DNA from: Rozella allomycis CSF55
Lineage: Eukaryota; Rozellomycota
DNA length: 60,809 nt
Assembly: GCA_000442015.1 (NCBI GenBank)
Contig: KE561370.1
Coordinates: 1-60,809 of the forward strand
Reading direction: 5' to 3'
Within the stretch, counting starts at the first letter, position 1, and each line of letters opens with the position of its first letter. Shown here in pieces: positions 32,786-44,680 of the stretch. The position numbers and the translations under genes are program-made. Below the pieces are notes generated by a model that saw only the letters and a program-made list of their open reading frames with translations, did no database searches and had not been told where the DNA came from.

Positions 32786-33498
32786 ATGGGGCGCAAAAAT
32801 CAGATAAAGCGGAAGTCTCAGAAAAATAAAAACAATAAAACTACTAAAAACAGAGCACTGAAAGTGGATTCTTTTGCCAAACAATTACAGAATGAAGGTT
32901 TCTCGATTATTGACATTGAAAGTGACGGAAATTGTTTATTTAGGTAGAAAACACTTCTTAATGTAACTGCTAGAGCCTTGTCACAACAATACGAGAACGA
33001 TCAGGAAAATCATCAGTTTTACAGAAATGAAGTAGTGAATTATTTGGAAGAACATAAAGAAGAATACAAACATTTTATTGAGACTGAACATGAATGGGAA
33101 GATTACATCCAGCAAATGAAAAAAGACGGAACATATGGTAAGGAATTTGATGAATTCATACAGGCGGACATTTAGAAATTAATGCCTTTTCCAAATTATA
33201 TGGAGTTAGCATTATAATTCACCAAGAAAATTTACCAAACTATGTCATTGCATGTGAAGATCAGCAAGCAAAGGTTTTACATCTAGTATACCATGATTAC
33301 GAGCATTATTCCGCTGCGAGTCCTTCAGATCCCGATGTTAATATGGAGACATTAGAAGATATTGATGTCAAAAAAGGTGCTACAAATTCTCCGAAAACGA
33401 AAATTCGCAAGGGTAAAGAGATGAAACAAAAAAACAAGTCGACGGAAAAGGACAGCAATAGTGAATTACAAAATAAATTTAACGCATTATTGATTTAA
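32786..33498 (+). CDS. OTU-family cysteine protease (OTUD3/6-like deubiquitinase)
   Basis: Predicted deubiquitinase. ATG 32786 begins with a basic N-terminus (MGRKNQIKRKSQKNKNNKTT). The catalytic block is IIDIESDGNCLFR, with the Asp and nucleophile Cys of the OTU triad (D-G-N-C-L-F). Introns of 30 nt (after CLFR) and 26 nt (after DGTYG) restore ALSQQYENDQENHQFYRNEV, EWEDYIQQMKKDGTYGGHLE, INAFSKLYGVSIIIHQ and the C-terminal His block LHLVYHDYEHYSA (catalytic His in H-Y). The Lys-rich tail may localise to nucleus or ribosome. Architecture and size fit OTUD3/OTUD6-type enzymes. Confidence 0.9.
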
Positions 33499-33566
33499 AA
33501 CAGTATTTCTAAGCCTCTACCAGGACTTTGACCGTGTGGCTTGGTACGTGAAAAAAACTCACCACT

Positions 33567-34434
33567 ATGACTTCTATGAATCCTGCACTCCCACTTGTAA
33601 AAAGCATTTTTTAATAATAATTTAGCTTATTGATTGTTTGAAAAATGTTGGACAAGGTATCAGCAAGGCTGTATCAGTTTTGGAAGCTATGCAACAAAAC
33701 AAACTTTCTACTGACGAAGAAGTGACAAAATTCAGATCGGCAACTCATATTTCTGCTCCAAGCAAAGCCTCAACTAAAGTTAAGAAAGAAAAAAAGGAGA
33801 AAGATCTTAATGCCCCAAAGAAGCCAATATCAGCATTTTTCAGATTTTCCAAAAATCATCGTGTCGAAATTGCGGAATCTCTTGGAACGAAGAATCTCCC
33901 AGAGGTTTCCAAAAAGATTGGAGAAATGTGGTATGCAAATAGTATAATAATTAATACAGGAAATCTGAAGAATACAAAGATGAGAAAGAGGCTTTGGAAG
34001 AAGAATACAAGAGAGAATTTCAACAATACGAGCAAGCTATGGAACAATACAAAAAGAATGGCGTTGTCGTTCATGTTGAAGAATCATCAGAAAAAGAAGT
34101 CGAAGAAGAGGCGCCAAAGAAAGAGGTAGTCAAGAGAAAGACTGCTGAAGAAATCGCTACACCTGTTAAAAAGCAAAAAAAGAAGGAAGAAGCCCCAGTC
34201 GTTTCAAAAAAGAAAGAAGTTGAAACTCCCAAAAAAGAAAAGGCAAAAAAGGAGGAAGACTCTAAAGCCAAGAATAAGAAAAAATTAGAGAAAGAGAAGA
34301 GAATGAAAGAAGAAGAAGAGAGAAAGAGAAAAGAAGAAGAAGAAGCTGCCAGAAAGGCTGCCGAGGAACAAGAAAGCGAGACCGAAATTTCTGTTACTAA
34401 CAGCGACTCTGATTCAGATGAAGACAGCGATTAA
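33567..34434 (+). CDS. HMG-box protein with acidic/lysine-rich coiled tail
   Basis: ATG 33567 (MTSMNPALPL), a 29-nt intron, then LIDCLKNVGQGISKAVSVLE. A single HMG box starts KKEKDLNAPKKPISAFFRFS and runs through NHRVEIAESLGTKNLPEVSK and KIGEMW. A second 29-nt intron restores KSEEYKDEKEALEEEYKREF, completing the third helix. The remaining about 130 residues are a Lys/Glu-rich coiled coil ending in an SDSDSDEDSD acidic tail. Likely a chromatin architectural or histone-chaperone-like protein. The HMG sequence resembles Nhp6/HMGB-type non-specific DNA binders. Confidence 0.9.
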
Positions 34435-34521
34435 ATTAAATAAAATATTTTAACAATTTATTTTCTAATTTTGTGCCCATTTAATTCAATTGTTTAATGT
34501 GTCAGAGTATGTACGTGGCTT

Positions 34522-36755
34522 ATGGATAGTGTGGCCGTACAGTCCTTAGAAGATATCAGGACTCTATTAGAGAACCAAAAAGAAAAACACAAACTATTAG
34601 AATCTCAAGTAACACAACAGTTTGTTTATATCAGTACACCAAGGCACACGAAACCTTTACCGAGTTGAGGACTAATAGTTTAAGCGAGTTAAAGCAAATA
34701 AATAAGTCATTATCTTTGCTGCATGATAAAAAGCAAGAATGGATAGAGAGCTACAAGGATTTTAAAGAGCAGGTCCGGGATATGACCGAGATTGAAGAGA
34801 CAATTAGAGAGTTACAAAAGTGGGTTTGGTTAGAGAGATATTTAGAAGCACATATTTGTCTAGGAAAGATAACGTAATGAACGAGTATTTTGAATAAAAG
34901 TAAAGAAATCGGCGATGATTTTACGATGCCGATGAAGAAGCCATTTTCCTCTCGAATGGAGGTTTTAAGAAGATTAATTAAAGTAGTGAAATCGATAAAT
35001 GATTTGAAATATTCAGAACAGCTAAAGGCACAAGGGAATAAAATGTTGAATGACTTTGATCGTTTGATACGAACAGAAATTTCTTCGTAATAGAAATGAT
35101 TGGATTTAAAAGATCGTTTATGGAGATAACTCAAAAGATTGGATGGCCTAGAATCGATTCAGAGTTTAATGAAAGTAATGAAGTTATTGAAGAAATGAAA
35201 AAATTGGTTAAAGATTCGATCGAATTTCAAAAGTAAAATTACGGCTTGATGGAATAGGAAAGAATCATGGAAAGAGAAATAACTTTGGCGATTGATGTGA
35301 TGATTGAGCCGATTAGAAAAAGATTTAAGTTTCATTTTGATGGAAAGAAAATGACCAATCGGTTAGACAAAGTAAAGAATGCTTTGAATCCATTTTTAGC
35401 CTGAATGGTTCTTATCTTTTATTTTTAATTTAATGAGTGATCACATTGAGTTTATTCAAAAATATTTGTCACCAATTTTTAAAGATGAAGGGTTTCAAGG
35501 AAACATTTCTGTAAATGAAAATTCAAATTAAAATGTTTAGAATCTATTTTTCAATAAAATTTTGTCACTTTTGAGATCTAAAATAACACATGATTTGCCA
35601 AAAGTGATGAACCATCCAGAAGTTTATTCTCATTACGTTAGAGAATTGATTCAATTCGATAATAAAATGTTGGAATCTTTTGCATTTGAAGATTTATTTA
35701 TTTCTGATTTAATTCTGAAGTCTGAAGAAAAGTTTGAAAAGTGGATTAAAGTTGAATTAGATTTTGCTTTAGGCCGATTAGATACCCTGGCCTCAAGCCC
35801 TGATTCTTGGAAAATTCGATTTCAGCAAAGCATTGAAAATGATAAAATTCCAGTTATTGCTGATTTGTTTGTGAATTTATTAAAAGCCATCACTGAATAC
35901 TACAGAGACATTCTATTCATCAACGTCAAAAAGGACATAGCCTGCAGACTTCAAAAGCCAATTATTTTTTCCTTTATAGAAAAGCTAAACATTCAAATGG
36001 ATAAATCCATGAATGATAAACTAAAAAACTTTTGCATGGTTTGTAATTCGGCTAGATTTGTTTTCGATGAGATTGAATCATGGAAAGACGATCTCGTAAA
36101 TTCTCTCATTTATAAAAAATAGTTATTTCTTTCAATTGACGAGAATGATTTTATTTTCAACGATTGTCTTTCACTGTTAAATTCAACTTTAAATCAAGTA
36201 GCTTTAGCCATTGTAGATCTTCAACTTGAGTCTTATAAATCTTTCATTAGACCATTTTACAGAAAAAGGTAAATTTAATTGAAGAAATACAAATAGGCGT
36301 TTGTCCTTTAATGAAATCGATTCACAACAATCGATTGCGGACATTTTATTGGAAATTCAAAAATTTTTAGATTCCGTTGGGCAATTTGTTGAATTCGCGG
36401 ATTTCAAATCTATATCTCGCTCTTTAGTATCCGGGATTGAAAACGACATTATTGAATTCGCCATCAATCCTTTTCATTTGAATTTTGAAGAAGCAGCAGC
36501 CTTGAATAAAATAATAGTAGAACCATTAACGTCTTTGTTTGCAAACTATTCCTCCAGATACCTCAACAAGTAACCCTTTCATTCGATTGATAAAGATTAA
36601 ATGCCATAATTCAGCTCTTAATGCTATTACCTAGTGATCCTATAATTAAAGAGATTCAAAATTCTATTGACGAGAATAATTCTTCTGAATTGTTCAAATT
36701 GACCGGATTGACTGTAGACGTTGCTAAACAATACATCCAGAAAAGAAAGAATTAA
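34522..36755 (+). CDS. RINT1/Tip20-like subunit of the Dsl1/NRZ tethering complex
   Basis: Acts at the ER in retrograde Golgi-to-ER vesicle tethering. The start MDSVAVQSLEDIRTLLENQK is followed by a coiled-coil N-terminus. The central exon (35562-36122) carries the family region: YVRELIQFDNKMLESFAFED, KFEKWIKVELDFALGRLDTL, PDSWKIRFQQSIENDKIPVI, and DLFVNLLKAITEYYRDILFI. These match the W-x5-E/D-x3-A-x2-R/K-x-D region and 'P..ae.f..Ll..it.ry' of RINT1/Tip20. The end is FKLTGLTVDVAKQYIQKRKN. At least seven short introns occur, several with stop codons just inside. About 620-650 residues when joined. Confidence 0.72.
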
Positions 36756-36861
36756 ATTTTAGCTATTACATCTAATAAACATTAAGTTAATTTAAATAGC
36801 AATTCATTGTAAAATTAATTTTCTAATCATTACCTGCAAAGCTGCTGCCGCAAGCCACTCA

Positions 36862-38249
36862 ATGACATTTGTCAATAACATTTTTGTCCTCCACAAAACA
36901 GGGAAATGTTACTTTTCCGGAAACTGTAAGTGAATGATTATTTACTAAGCGTAGTTCATGCAGAGCCATTAGACCAAAGGTACCACAATTCATTCAATTT
37001 CACCAAGTTTGATTACAGGTTTTACTTCATCTGTCTCAAATTTCTGTCATACATTATTTCATCAAGAGCTTCGAGAAGTTGTGGCATTCCAAAATCGTAT
37101 AATGTTTAGAGAAATCGGCGACGTAATTGTTGTACTATTAACTCACACAGTTTCTATTTATCGTTCATGCACCAATTACAACAGTGCCTTCGATTGTACA
37201 ATCATTATTGAAAACAATAGTTGATATCTTTGAAGTATTATTCTAAACTCTGATAAATTATAGTTTCTATTTGGAGGCTTCGAAGGATGGGATGAAATTA
37301 CATTGAATTTGGTAGGTGTTCATGATATAATGAAACATCAATTGGACATTGTAATGTCTGATCCAGGATCTATCATTGGCGGGATAAGGCAAGTAATGGG
37401 GTTTGAAGGAAAATATGAAGGTTACTTTGGATTTTGAAGTTTGTGAAAGGCTTGATAAATTGTTGGCGTACATGGAAAGTGTAGATGGTGTTTGTGGAAA
37501 CGGTAGCATGCTACTGTTAGGGAACGCCGTCTTGCAATCTAGATTTCCATTAACAGAAGCAAGGCTTGTAGATATTCTTTACCAAAACTTATAGATTTTG
37601 AACATTTACAGAGCGCGACCAATGGGATCATCACAATGTAGATTCTTCCCAATTTACTGTAACGGATCGTGGCAAAATTTATACTTTTTCCGAATACAAA
37701 ACTATGTTCTCGTTGTGATGACTGTCATTGACAAGTCTGTCGCCAGTCTGTTTAAAAAGGTTAATGAATTCAAAACCGCGCTGATCCAAAGTAGATTGGA
37801 AATCCCGCTAGAGGTAGAAATTGAAAGTTTGAGATTTAGGAACCGCCTGTTTTAATGAGAATGTTTGCGAAACGAGAAACTTTGGCTATGCTGTATCACA
37901 ATATTAAATCGGGGCAAACAATATTTCCTCAATTGAGAAGCGGGCCTGAAATCCAGCTGAAAGAAATCATGGATACGTTTTGGTGGTTTTATTCAGAAGC
38001 AGTGTAAATATCTTTAAGGTACAGTAGTAGATCGACCGCGAATTCAACCGGTGTCGTCGAATACTCCGTTGTGCGAGACCATTACAAATTTGTAGCAAAA
38101 CTAAATGGTGTTCATCATTTGTATGTTCTGTAATATAATTCACATTTCATTAAGACAGACTTGCAAATGATCTTGCAACAGTAGAGAATACTGAATCAAT
38201 AATTAACGATATCTTCAAAAATACAATACAGCGCTTTGAAAAATCATAA
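36862..38249 (+). CDS. Mon1/Ccz1/Fuzzy-family (tri-longin) protein
   Basis: It begins MTFVNNIFVLHKTGKCYFSG, like the N-terminal longin strand pair of Mon1 ('HVFVLSEAGKPVYSRYG'-type). Then GFTSSVSNFCHTLFHQELRE, FREIGDVIVVLLTHT, LVGVHDIMKHQLDIVMSDPG, CERLDKLLAYMESVDGVCGN (aligning with the region between longins 1 and 2), YVLVVMTVIDKSVASLFKKV, then YSVVRDHYKFVAKLNGVHHL and a final helix IINDIFKNTIQRFEKS. Mon1 works with Ccz1 as Rab7 GEF; Fuzzy is a ciliogenesis (CPLANE) paralog. I cannot choose between them. Intron joins are only partly resolved. Confidence 0.45.
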
Positions 38250-38273
38250 AATAAAATATTTATGTTTTTAATT

Positions 38274-38597
38274 TTATTTCTGTTGCATTGCACCTTGATC
38301 TTGAAATTTTTCCGCAATTATTAAGCTTAATCTATTGCTGAAATTCAGCATTCTTTTAGCGCATGAATTTAAACATTTCCCCTTTTTTAATGTTTTTTAA
38401 TTCATACCTCTTTTCCGCTTAGGGCATGGGATGTGAAATCGTTAACGCAATCCTTGAAACATGCACTCACTGTGTTAAACATAAAATTTTCTAGTTGCAC
38501 TCTCTTTAGAGATTTTGAAGGGATCATTTACTTGTTGTTCTTCAACTACTGATAATAGGTGTTGACGTTCAGACTCTGAAAGATGAGAAAAATCCAT
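38274..38597 (-). CDS. TIM9: Tim9-like small mitochondrial intermembrane-space chaperone
   Basis: Small TIM chaperones (Tim9-Tim10 hexamer) carry hydrophobic carrier precursors across the intermembrane space. Spliced from ATG 38597 with introns of 28 and 26 nt, the product is about 90 aa: MDFSHLSESERQHLLSVVEE-QQ, RVQLENFMFNTVSACFKDCV, NDFTSHALSGKEGKCLNSCA, KRMLNFSNRLSLIIAEKFQD-QGAMQQK. Both twin CX3C motifs (CFKDC and CLNSC) are intact and 14 residues apart. NDFTSH between them (cf. KDFT in Tim9) favours Tim9. Introns this small in such a short gene hide it from simple ORF scanning. Its stop lies 24 bp from that of the convergent Mon1/Fuzzy-like gene. Confidence 0.88.
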
Positions 38598-38651
38598 TTG
38601 GAAATTGTTAATCGATAAGCCACAAAATTGTAATGAAAACATGAATGAAAA

Positions 38652-39905
38652 TTAAATTATAGTATGTTTATTGATAGACGGGAATGGTTCCTTTTGACTG
38701 AGAACAAGAAATTGCCGTTCATGAGACAAATAGCCTTTCATCAAATTCTACTCAAACATTATTCATCAACTTACTTTGTCTATTAAATTGCAAAGAAGAC
38801 ATTCCACTTCATCAATATTCACATTGTATTCGGCTACTAATAACGCTTTATTGATGGAGGAAAACGGTATTCTTGAATTGCATCCTAAAATTTGGTATGT
38901 TTTGAGAAATAATTGGCGATAAACAACTAATGATAATTTTTCCCAGATGAGGATGGTTCCTATTTTTGAGAAGAACTTTTCTGTTTGAAAATTGGTTAAA
39001 TATTCTTGAAACTTGTGAAGCTTTCCATGATGAAGGGCATCAATTAAAGGCGCATACAATTTTTCCATTCCATAACGTTTTAAAAGTGCCACTGATGGCC
39101 TCCTTCCAAAGAAAATCATTGTAGGAATTAAGAAATGCAAAATTCTAATCTTGTTCTTAATGCATGATTTTTGACAATGATAAAATGCATATTCAAAATC
39201 TTCTTTGGCTTCACCATATTTTTCATCAAGAAAAGCTAATTGGGCCGTGTAATATTTATAAGCGACGCGATGAGATTTCGGAAAATCTTCAAATGGAGGC
39301 ATTTTTGAATTTGATATCGCTCTCAAAACTGAAGTACACAAATTTTGTTGCTTTAATCGAAAGTAAATTCGAAACAACTGGTCGATTGCTTTGTACGCAC
39401 CGATTTTACGAGAATCTTCCAGCGGGTTGCGATCAGTTATGCAAAGTACAAAAGTCTTGTTCAGTTGTCTAGCTGCGTCCTCCATCTTTAGCGCCTTTTG
39501 GTTACTTTTAATCAATTCCTTGTCAGCCTTTTTCATAGGGTTAATATGCATACCAAATCAGCGAGATGAATCAAGTCATTATTTACTGAAAATAGGAGAG
39601 GTAATAGCGCAGCATTGAGGGATTGGGCGATATTATGCAAGCCTCTATCATAATATAAATACAAAATTACGTTGAAAAGGAAACCCACTCTTCATATGCG
39701 TATGTATATTGAAGTCTTTTAAACAGGGTTTTTGCTTTTTTCCAAGCGTGAACAGTTTCAGCCCATTCATCTGACAGTCCAGATATCGACATATCATTTT
39801 CCTATCTCAAAAAATTTAAACCTTTACATGATAATTTCCCTCAAGTTTAAATATTTCCACCAGTTCCTTCACATTTAAATAAGAAATGTGTTCGTGCAAA
39901 AACAT
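38652..39905 (-). CDS. PCID2: PCI-domain protein PCID2/Thp1 (TREX-2 complex)
   Basis: Couples transcription and mRNA export. ATG 39905 gives MFLHEHISYLNVKELVEIFK. Introns of 26, 26, 26 and 27 nt restore DEWAETVHAWKKAKTLFKRL, GLHNIAQSLNAALLPLLFSV, and NDLIHLADLADKELIKSNQK. The family core follows: AIDQLFRIYFRLKQQNLCTS, FPKSHRVAYKYYTAQLAFLD, EKYGEAKEDFEYAFYHCQKS, RILHFLIPTMIFFGRRPSVA, and the winged-helix end CLLCNLIDK-NLMKGYLSHERQFLVLSQKE-PFP, closely matching PCID2 ('ANLIxKGxIKGYISHxxxxLVLSkxxPFP'). Confidence 0.9.
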
Positions 39906-40324
39906 TACGAAATTTCCCGGAATAATTGAATTAGTTGTAGTTAATTGGCGGATGGCTATTTAGTTTCCCTAATAGAAAATTGAATTCCTTTAATAAATAT
40001 TCATAGAATTCTAACAGAATTGACGCTGCATGAATTTGTGAAAATTACAAAGTGGGGCTATAAATTTTTGAAAAGTCCACCTACCCTGGTACAAAAATTT
40101 TTAGGTAAGACACCTTAACATTTTCAACTTTACTAAAATGATGATAAACACAATGCTACTAAACCCAGCTCATTGTGAAATATAATGAACGTACTTTATT
40201 ACTATCTGAAGCTTTCAACTTTACTTTCATTTTCATGAATATATCTAACCGTAGATTTGCAAAGGCGTTCAAGTTAAATGAATTTAAATAATAAATGTAA
40301 ATTAATATATCATCTTTATTTTTG
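39906..40324. other. spacer between PCID2 promoter and LRR gene 3' end
   Basis: A+T-rich DNA with no ORF of note. It should hold the PCID2 promoter and LRR-gene terminator. Nothing else visible. Confidence 0.5.
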
Positions 40325-42105
40325 TCAGTTAAGACACGAACGTTTCATTATTCTTAAGCATTCCAAGGAGCACAATTCATGCTGGAAGGGAAACAAATTT
40401 GCGGATTGTCCGTGGACTGAAGCATTTTCAATAAAATATATCGGCTCCCCCAAAAATGGCATAGAACAACATGTGCATTCCAACTGCTTCAAAATAGAAT
40501 TTCTCGCAATGACGGGAATTTTTGTTTCTTCCATAAAAGTATGCGAGGCTTCATCATTCTTAGGCGTTCCAGGTGGTGTAGAAGTGACGTCTTTTATGCG
40601 GTATTCATTCTTCTCCAAAAACTTCTTGATATGATCATGATCCGGGAAGCCAAGCTGACCATTACTTAAAGATATTAATTCAGATAGTTCATGAGAAGAA
40701 TATCGATGAATTGATTGAGGGTCTTGGTTAAACATGTTATCTAATCTAATAAACTGTCTTGCGAGGTTCGTAGCTGTAATTTCTTGCAGCTTGCGTAAAG
40801 GTTGTCGGATTTTTATTGAGCTAGATGCAAAATCGTCATCATCAACAACCATGACTCCTTTAAACCTTTTAAATGATGCAGGAAAATGCTGAATTGGATT
40901 CCTGGAGACATAAACACCTTGAAGATGCTTTAAACGACCAAGTGATGAAGGAACTGATGTCAATTTGTTGTTAGAAGCGTATAGAACTGCAAGTCTACGG
41001 CATTTACCAATCTCTTCCGGAATCGAGCCAATTTTATTCTCTGATATATTTAATGCAGCTAGATTTTCCATGTATCCGATTTCGCCTGGTATTTTCTCAA
41101 TCGCATTTTCAATTACGGTAAAAGCAAAACATTTGGTCAAAAGGCCAATAGACTCTGGTATTTCAGTCAAGCGATTTCTTCCAAAAGATATTGAACGGAC
41201 AGTGCTACTCCAACCTCTTAAGACTTCGTCGGGAATATATTCAACTTCATTATTACTAAACTGAACAATGCTAATTGAAGTCCATCCAGCAAGTTTCTTT
41301 GGAATATTTCTTATTCTATTCCCTTGACACCGAAAGTCCTTTAGATTTTTCAAATTACCAATGCTTTCGGGTAAATGTGGCAAATTATTTGCAGAAATGT
41401 CAAGGAACTCTAATTGAGCCAAATCTCCAATAGACTGGGGTAGGCTATTTAGGTTGTTTATAGATAGATTAAGCCATTCTAAATTTACCAAATTTCCAAT
41501 TTCTTTTGGCAACTCTTCCAACTCATTAATACTCAAGTCTAGCATTTTTAAATGAACACATTGCGTAAGATTCAAAGGAAAGTTTGTGATTCTGTTCCTT
41601 TCTAAATGTACGTATGTAAGTTCTTGAAGCAATCCTATCTCGAAAGGTAGTTCTTCGATTTCATTAGTATCGAGAATGAGTCTGTTCAACTTTTTGCAGT
41701 TTCCAATTTTGGAACTAACCCTTCGAATGCAGTTTCTACTAGCATTAAGAATCAGAAGATTTTCGTAGATTGATATATCATCAGAAATTTCGCTCAAAAA
41801 ATTGTCATCAATGTTGATTTTAGTAACCTGCTTCTGTAATCTGGTGATGAAGGATTCTCTGCATAAAAATGTGGGAAAATTATGGATGCTCATCTTGATA
41901 GATTGTTGTAATAAATCTAAAGTTTTAAGGCCTTCATTCTTCACATTTATTGTTTTATCAAAGTCTAAGTTTAATAATTATTAAAAGCATTACCTTCCAA
42001 TAATTTCGTTACAGCTTCAAAATGTTGTCGTGTCACAAAGAACTTGTTCTTAATTGATCTTTCACTTTTTGAGCTTACCGAAAACGTTAAACTTGCAGAA
42101 ATCAT
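40325..42105 (-). CDS. leucine-rich-repeat protein with C-terminal Cys/His metal-binding-like motif
   Basis: ATG 42105 gives MISASLTFSVSSKSERSIKN. A 29-nt intron joins to FDKTINVKNEGLKTLDLLQQ. About 13 SHOC2/PIRL-type LRRs follow with the LxxLxLxxNxLxxLPxxIGxL consensus, for example LEELPKEIGNLVNLEWLNLS and SLPQSIGDLAQLEFLDISAN. The C-terminal 150 residues contain no LRR. They end with CTCCSMPFLGEPIYFIE...H-E-L-C-S-L-E-C, a C-x2-C...C-x4-C arrangement suggesting a bound metal. A scaffold role in Ras or small-GTPase signalling is usual for SHOC2-like repeats but is not proven here. Confidence 0.82.
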
Positions 42106-42350
42106 TTAGATGTCGCAAATTTGCCCCTGTTTTAAAATTGGCACCTTGCATCTAAAAATACTTCACTTGATTGCATAATCATAACACACGTGAACTTCTG
42201 ATTTCTGTAATTACTATGTAATATGTATAAAGTTATCTTACAACAAGAATGAGATCGTGAATATTGGTGTGGGCGAGATTTTTTTGTAAATGAATTATTG
42301 ATTTGATAAATTTCGTTTGAAAAACAAAAGTAGCTTGGAGACAGTAAAAT

Positions 42351-43111
42351 ATGAACGCTAATGATTTTCAATCTTCAAGCTTCCTTTCATATTGTTGGAA
42401 CCAGGATGAAAGTATAGAAGAGTCTGATGGACGTTTTAAGGCTACAAATTATGATAGCATGTCTATTGACGACATGATCGAAGAAATGAATTCAGTTCAA
42501 ATAATTAAGCAAAAGTTATTGATAAATATGCTTTCCACAATCAACGATTTAGACTCTCTAATTTGTAAAGAACATAATATAAAGCAATTCCTACATGAGA
42601 AACGAAAAGATCTATCTGAAAATTTTGGAGGCTGTAAATCCAATGATATTTTGAAAGATATTGAAGTGATGAGAAAAAGAATACTACATGAATGCAAAGA
42701 AATTTCAACATCAGCTCTTCATTACAGGAGCGATGGGTTTTCGCCTGAATATCGAAGATTTCTTAATAGAAAAATCCCTAAAGCTAAACATTATTCAATA
42801 ATGACTACTAGTAGACCTAATTCGGGGATGTTAGATAATAAAGACGATACAACCGAAAAAGTGCGAATGGTGGATGTACCTATAAGTATTACAGATAAAA
42901 GGAAACTTGGTAGTGAGAATATTGATTTTGGTCAGAGTGTTACCAATGGTAATTTATGGCTTAAAACGAGAAAGAATATTTGAAGACTTCACGAGATGCT
43001 AAATTACAGACTACGAGCAAAAATGGCCTTCCAAGTAAACTAATTCGTTGCAAGACACATTCTATTTGGCGTAAAACGACAGCCATGTGCGGAACCAATC
43101 CCAATTTTTAG
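42351..43111 (+). CDS. hypothetical coiled-coil protein
   Basis: ATG 42351 opens a 633-bp first exon. Removing a 26-nt intron (GTAATTTATGG...AAAG, near 42950-42975) bypasses the first stop and continues as EYLKTSRDAKLQTTSKNGLP and CKTHSIWRKTTAMCGTNPNF to TAG at 43111, about 245 aa. A predicted coiled coil (about 45-110: IIKQKLLINMLSTINDLDSL) is followed by a basic region with YRRFLNRKIPKAKHYS. No known domain. It is transcribed divergently from the LRR gene. Confidence 0.6.
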
Positions 43112-43382
43112 AATATCAAATCTTCAATAAATTTCAAAAAGATACTCTTTAATCAAATCCAATTTTGAAGGCAATGATATGAGCTAAAGATCAATACGAC
43201 AATACCATGTGGCAAAATCATTGAAATAGTTTGAATCCCTTATGCGTTGGTACGGGGTACCATTCCATTCTCAAAATTTCCCAACAACCCTGGTACCTAG
43301 CCAAAGAAAATCAGATATGCATTCACAGCATCTAATACCCCCTATAGTACACAACTTGACAATTCTCAAATAGAATTTTGGC
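43112..43382. other. spacer
   Basis: A+T-rich intergenic DNA. The only local structure is the self-complementary GGTACGGGGTACC-like stretch at 43250-43262. No gene. Confidence 0.4.
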
Positions 43383-43896
43383 ATGGTCGAAGAAGATATA
43401 TATAGGTGTGGTGTTCCAAATGAATTGAACTTTCCTTTTCTTGAAAAACTAAGACTAAAATCGATAATATATTTGTCTTCCGATGAACCTACGTTGAAGC
43501 TTCAAGTAATACTTTAAATGCCTAGTAATTGCAATTTGCAGATGAGCTTAACATCAGTATTCATCATTTGGGTAAAGCTCTGGTGAATTCTTCAGAACCA
43601 TTAACCGAAGAAGTAGTTATTGATGCCCTTCATATACTATTACAGTCAAGCAACCATCCTGTACTGCTAATGTGTCAGATGGGGAGGCATCGTTCAGGTA
43701 TTTACTGTCCATGATTTCTAACTGAGGTACTATTGTTGGTTGTCTACGGAAACTTCAAAAATGGAATTTAACGTCAATTTTTGAAGAATATAGAAGATAT
43801 TCTGGTTCTAAAGTGAGAATGTTAAACGAACAGTTTATTGAATTGTTCGACACTGATTTAGTACGAGTCCCTAACACTCCACCAGCTTGGCTTTGA
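43383..43896 (+). CDS. Siw14/Oca-type tyrosine (inositol-pyrophosphate) phosphatase
   Basis: Small atypical dual-specificity phosphatase; Siw14 removes the 5-beta-phosphate of inositol pyrophosphates. MVEEDIYRCGVPNELNFPFL, then LEKLRLKSIIYLSSDEP ('lg/lktii.L...e') and, after a join not fully resolved near 43515, FADELNISIHHLGKAL. The active site is HPVLLMCQMGRHRSG, a C-x5-R loop (CQMGRHR; most family members have CxxGKHR). A 29-nt intron inside the loop's SGT leads to TIVGCLRKLQKWNLTSIFEE, YRRYSGSKVRMLNEQFIELF. About 155-160 aa, the usual size for Siw14/Oca1/Oca6. Confidence 0.87.
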
Positions 43897-43927
43897 TATA
43901 CTATGTATCATTTAAATGTAAATTAAT

Positions 43928-44648
43928 TTATTTGATTTTGAATTTTTCTTTCCCATATTCGTTTATAACGCAAATTGCATCTAGGTCGCGAAAGAATTCA
44001 TTGTAATCTAGTCCAAACCCTATGACAAAAACATCGGGAATAAGAAAACCGACATCTATATTTACAAATATTAAAACTTACAATGTGGAACTACTTCTCT
44101 TTCGGTTTGTAGTTCTTTCCACAGTAATGTCGCTATTAGACACTTGTAAGGACCAAGTTGATTTAACATTTCACAAAGAACTTTCATAGTTTTTCCTGTA
44201 TCTATTATATCCTCGACAACTACCACAAACTTTTATGTCGAATTCAAAGTCTTTACTTTGTCTTTGATTACATTGGATGGCAGCTCCCCTAAAATTTGAA
44301 CATCGCCTGTCGATACATCGTTATGATAGCTTTTCATCCTTATAAATTCCATGATAACTGGAATGTCGGTAAGTTTAACTAGCTCTTCCATAAGCATGGA
44401 TGAAAACCTAAATGCACCCTTCAGAACTATGTCTTTAATATCATAGTATTACCACAGACTAAGGTGATTGCTTCAACATTTTCTGGCAATTCATTTGCTA
44501 TATTTCGTGCGAGCTTAGATACTCTATTGCGAATCAAACCCGGAGGGATAAGGACACTCTGAATAGAGTCAGAATATGCATTTGGAATATCAAATAATGA
44601 CTTGTCATAAACTTTGTCCGCTTCGATGGCCTCAAATTTTTGTTTCAT
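43928..44648 (-). CDS. HPRT: hypoxanthine-guanine phosphoribosyltransferase
   Basis: Salvages hypoxanthine and guanine to IMP/GMP using PRPP; complements the PNP in this window. ATG 44648 gives [20 protein letters not shown]. An exon break follows LVCGN. Then [20 protein letters not shown] (K-G-x-x-x-F/M), [18 protein letters not shown], and the PRPP loop [14 protein letters not shown], and a last exon with [29 protein letters not shown], the conserved base-binding and C-terminal region. At least three short introns. Start codon is 32 bp from the divergent PRP18 start. Confidence 0.9.
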
Positions 44649-44680
44649 TCAGAATCTTGGCAGAGAAATTTCTCAATTTC

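Noticed and set aside
36862-38249. Coatomer/AP small subunit for the longin-like gene
   Set aside because: It is too long, with three longin-like parts and no zeta/sigma signature; Mon1/Fuzzy-type fits better.
43250-43262. GGTAC...GTACC palindrome as a functional element
   Set aside because: Short, single, and without conserved partner or nearby gene feature.
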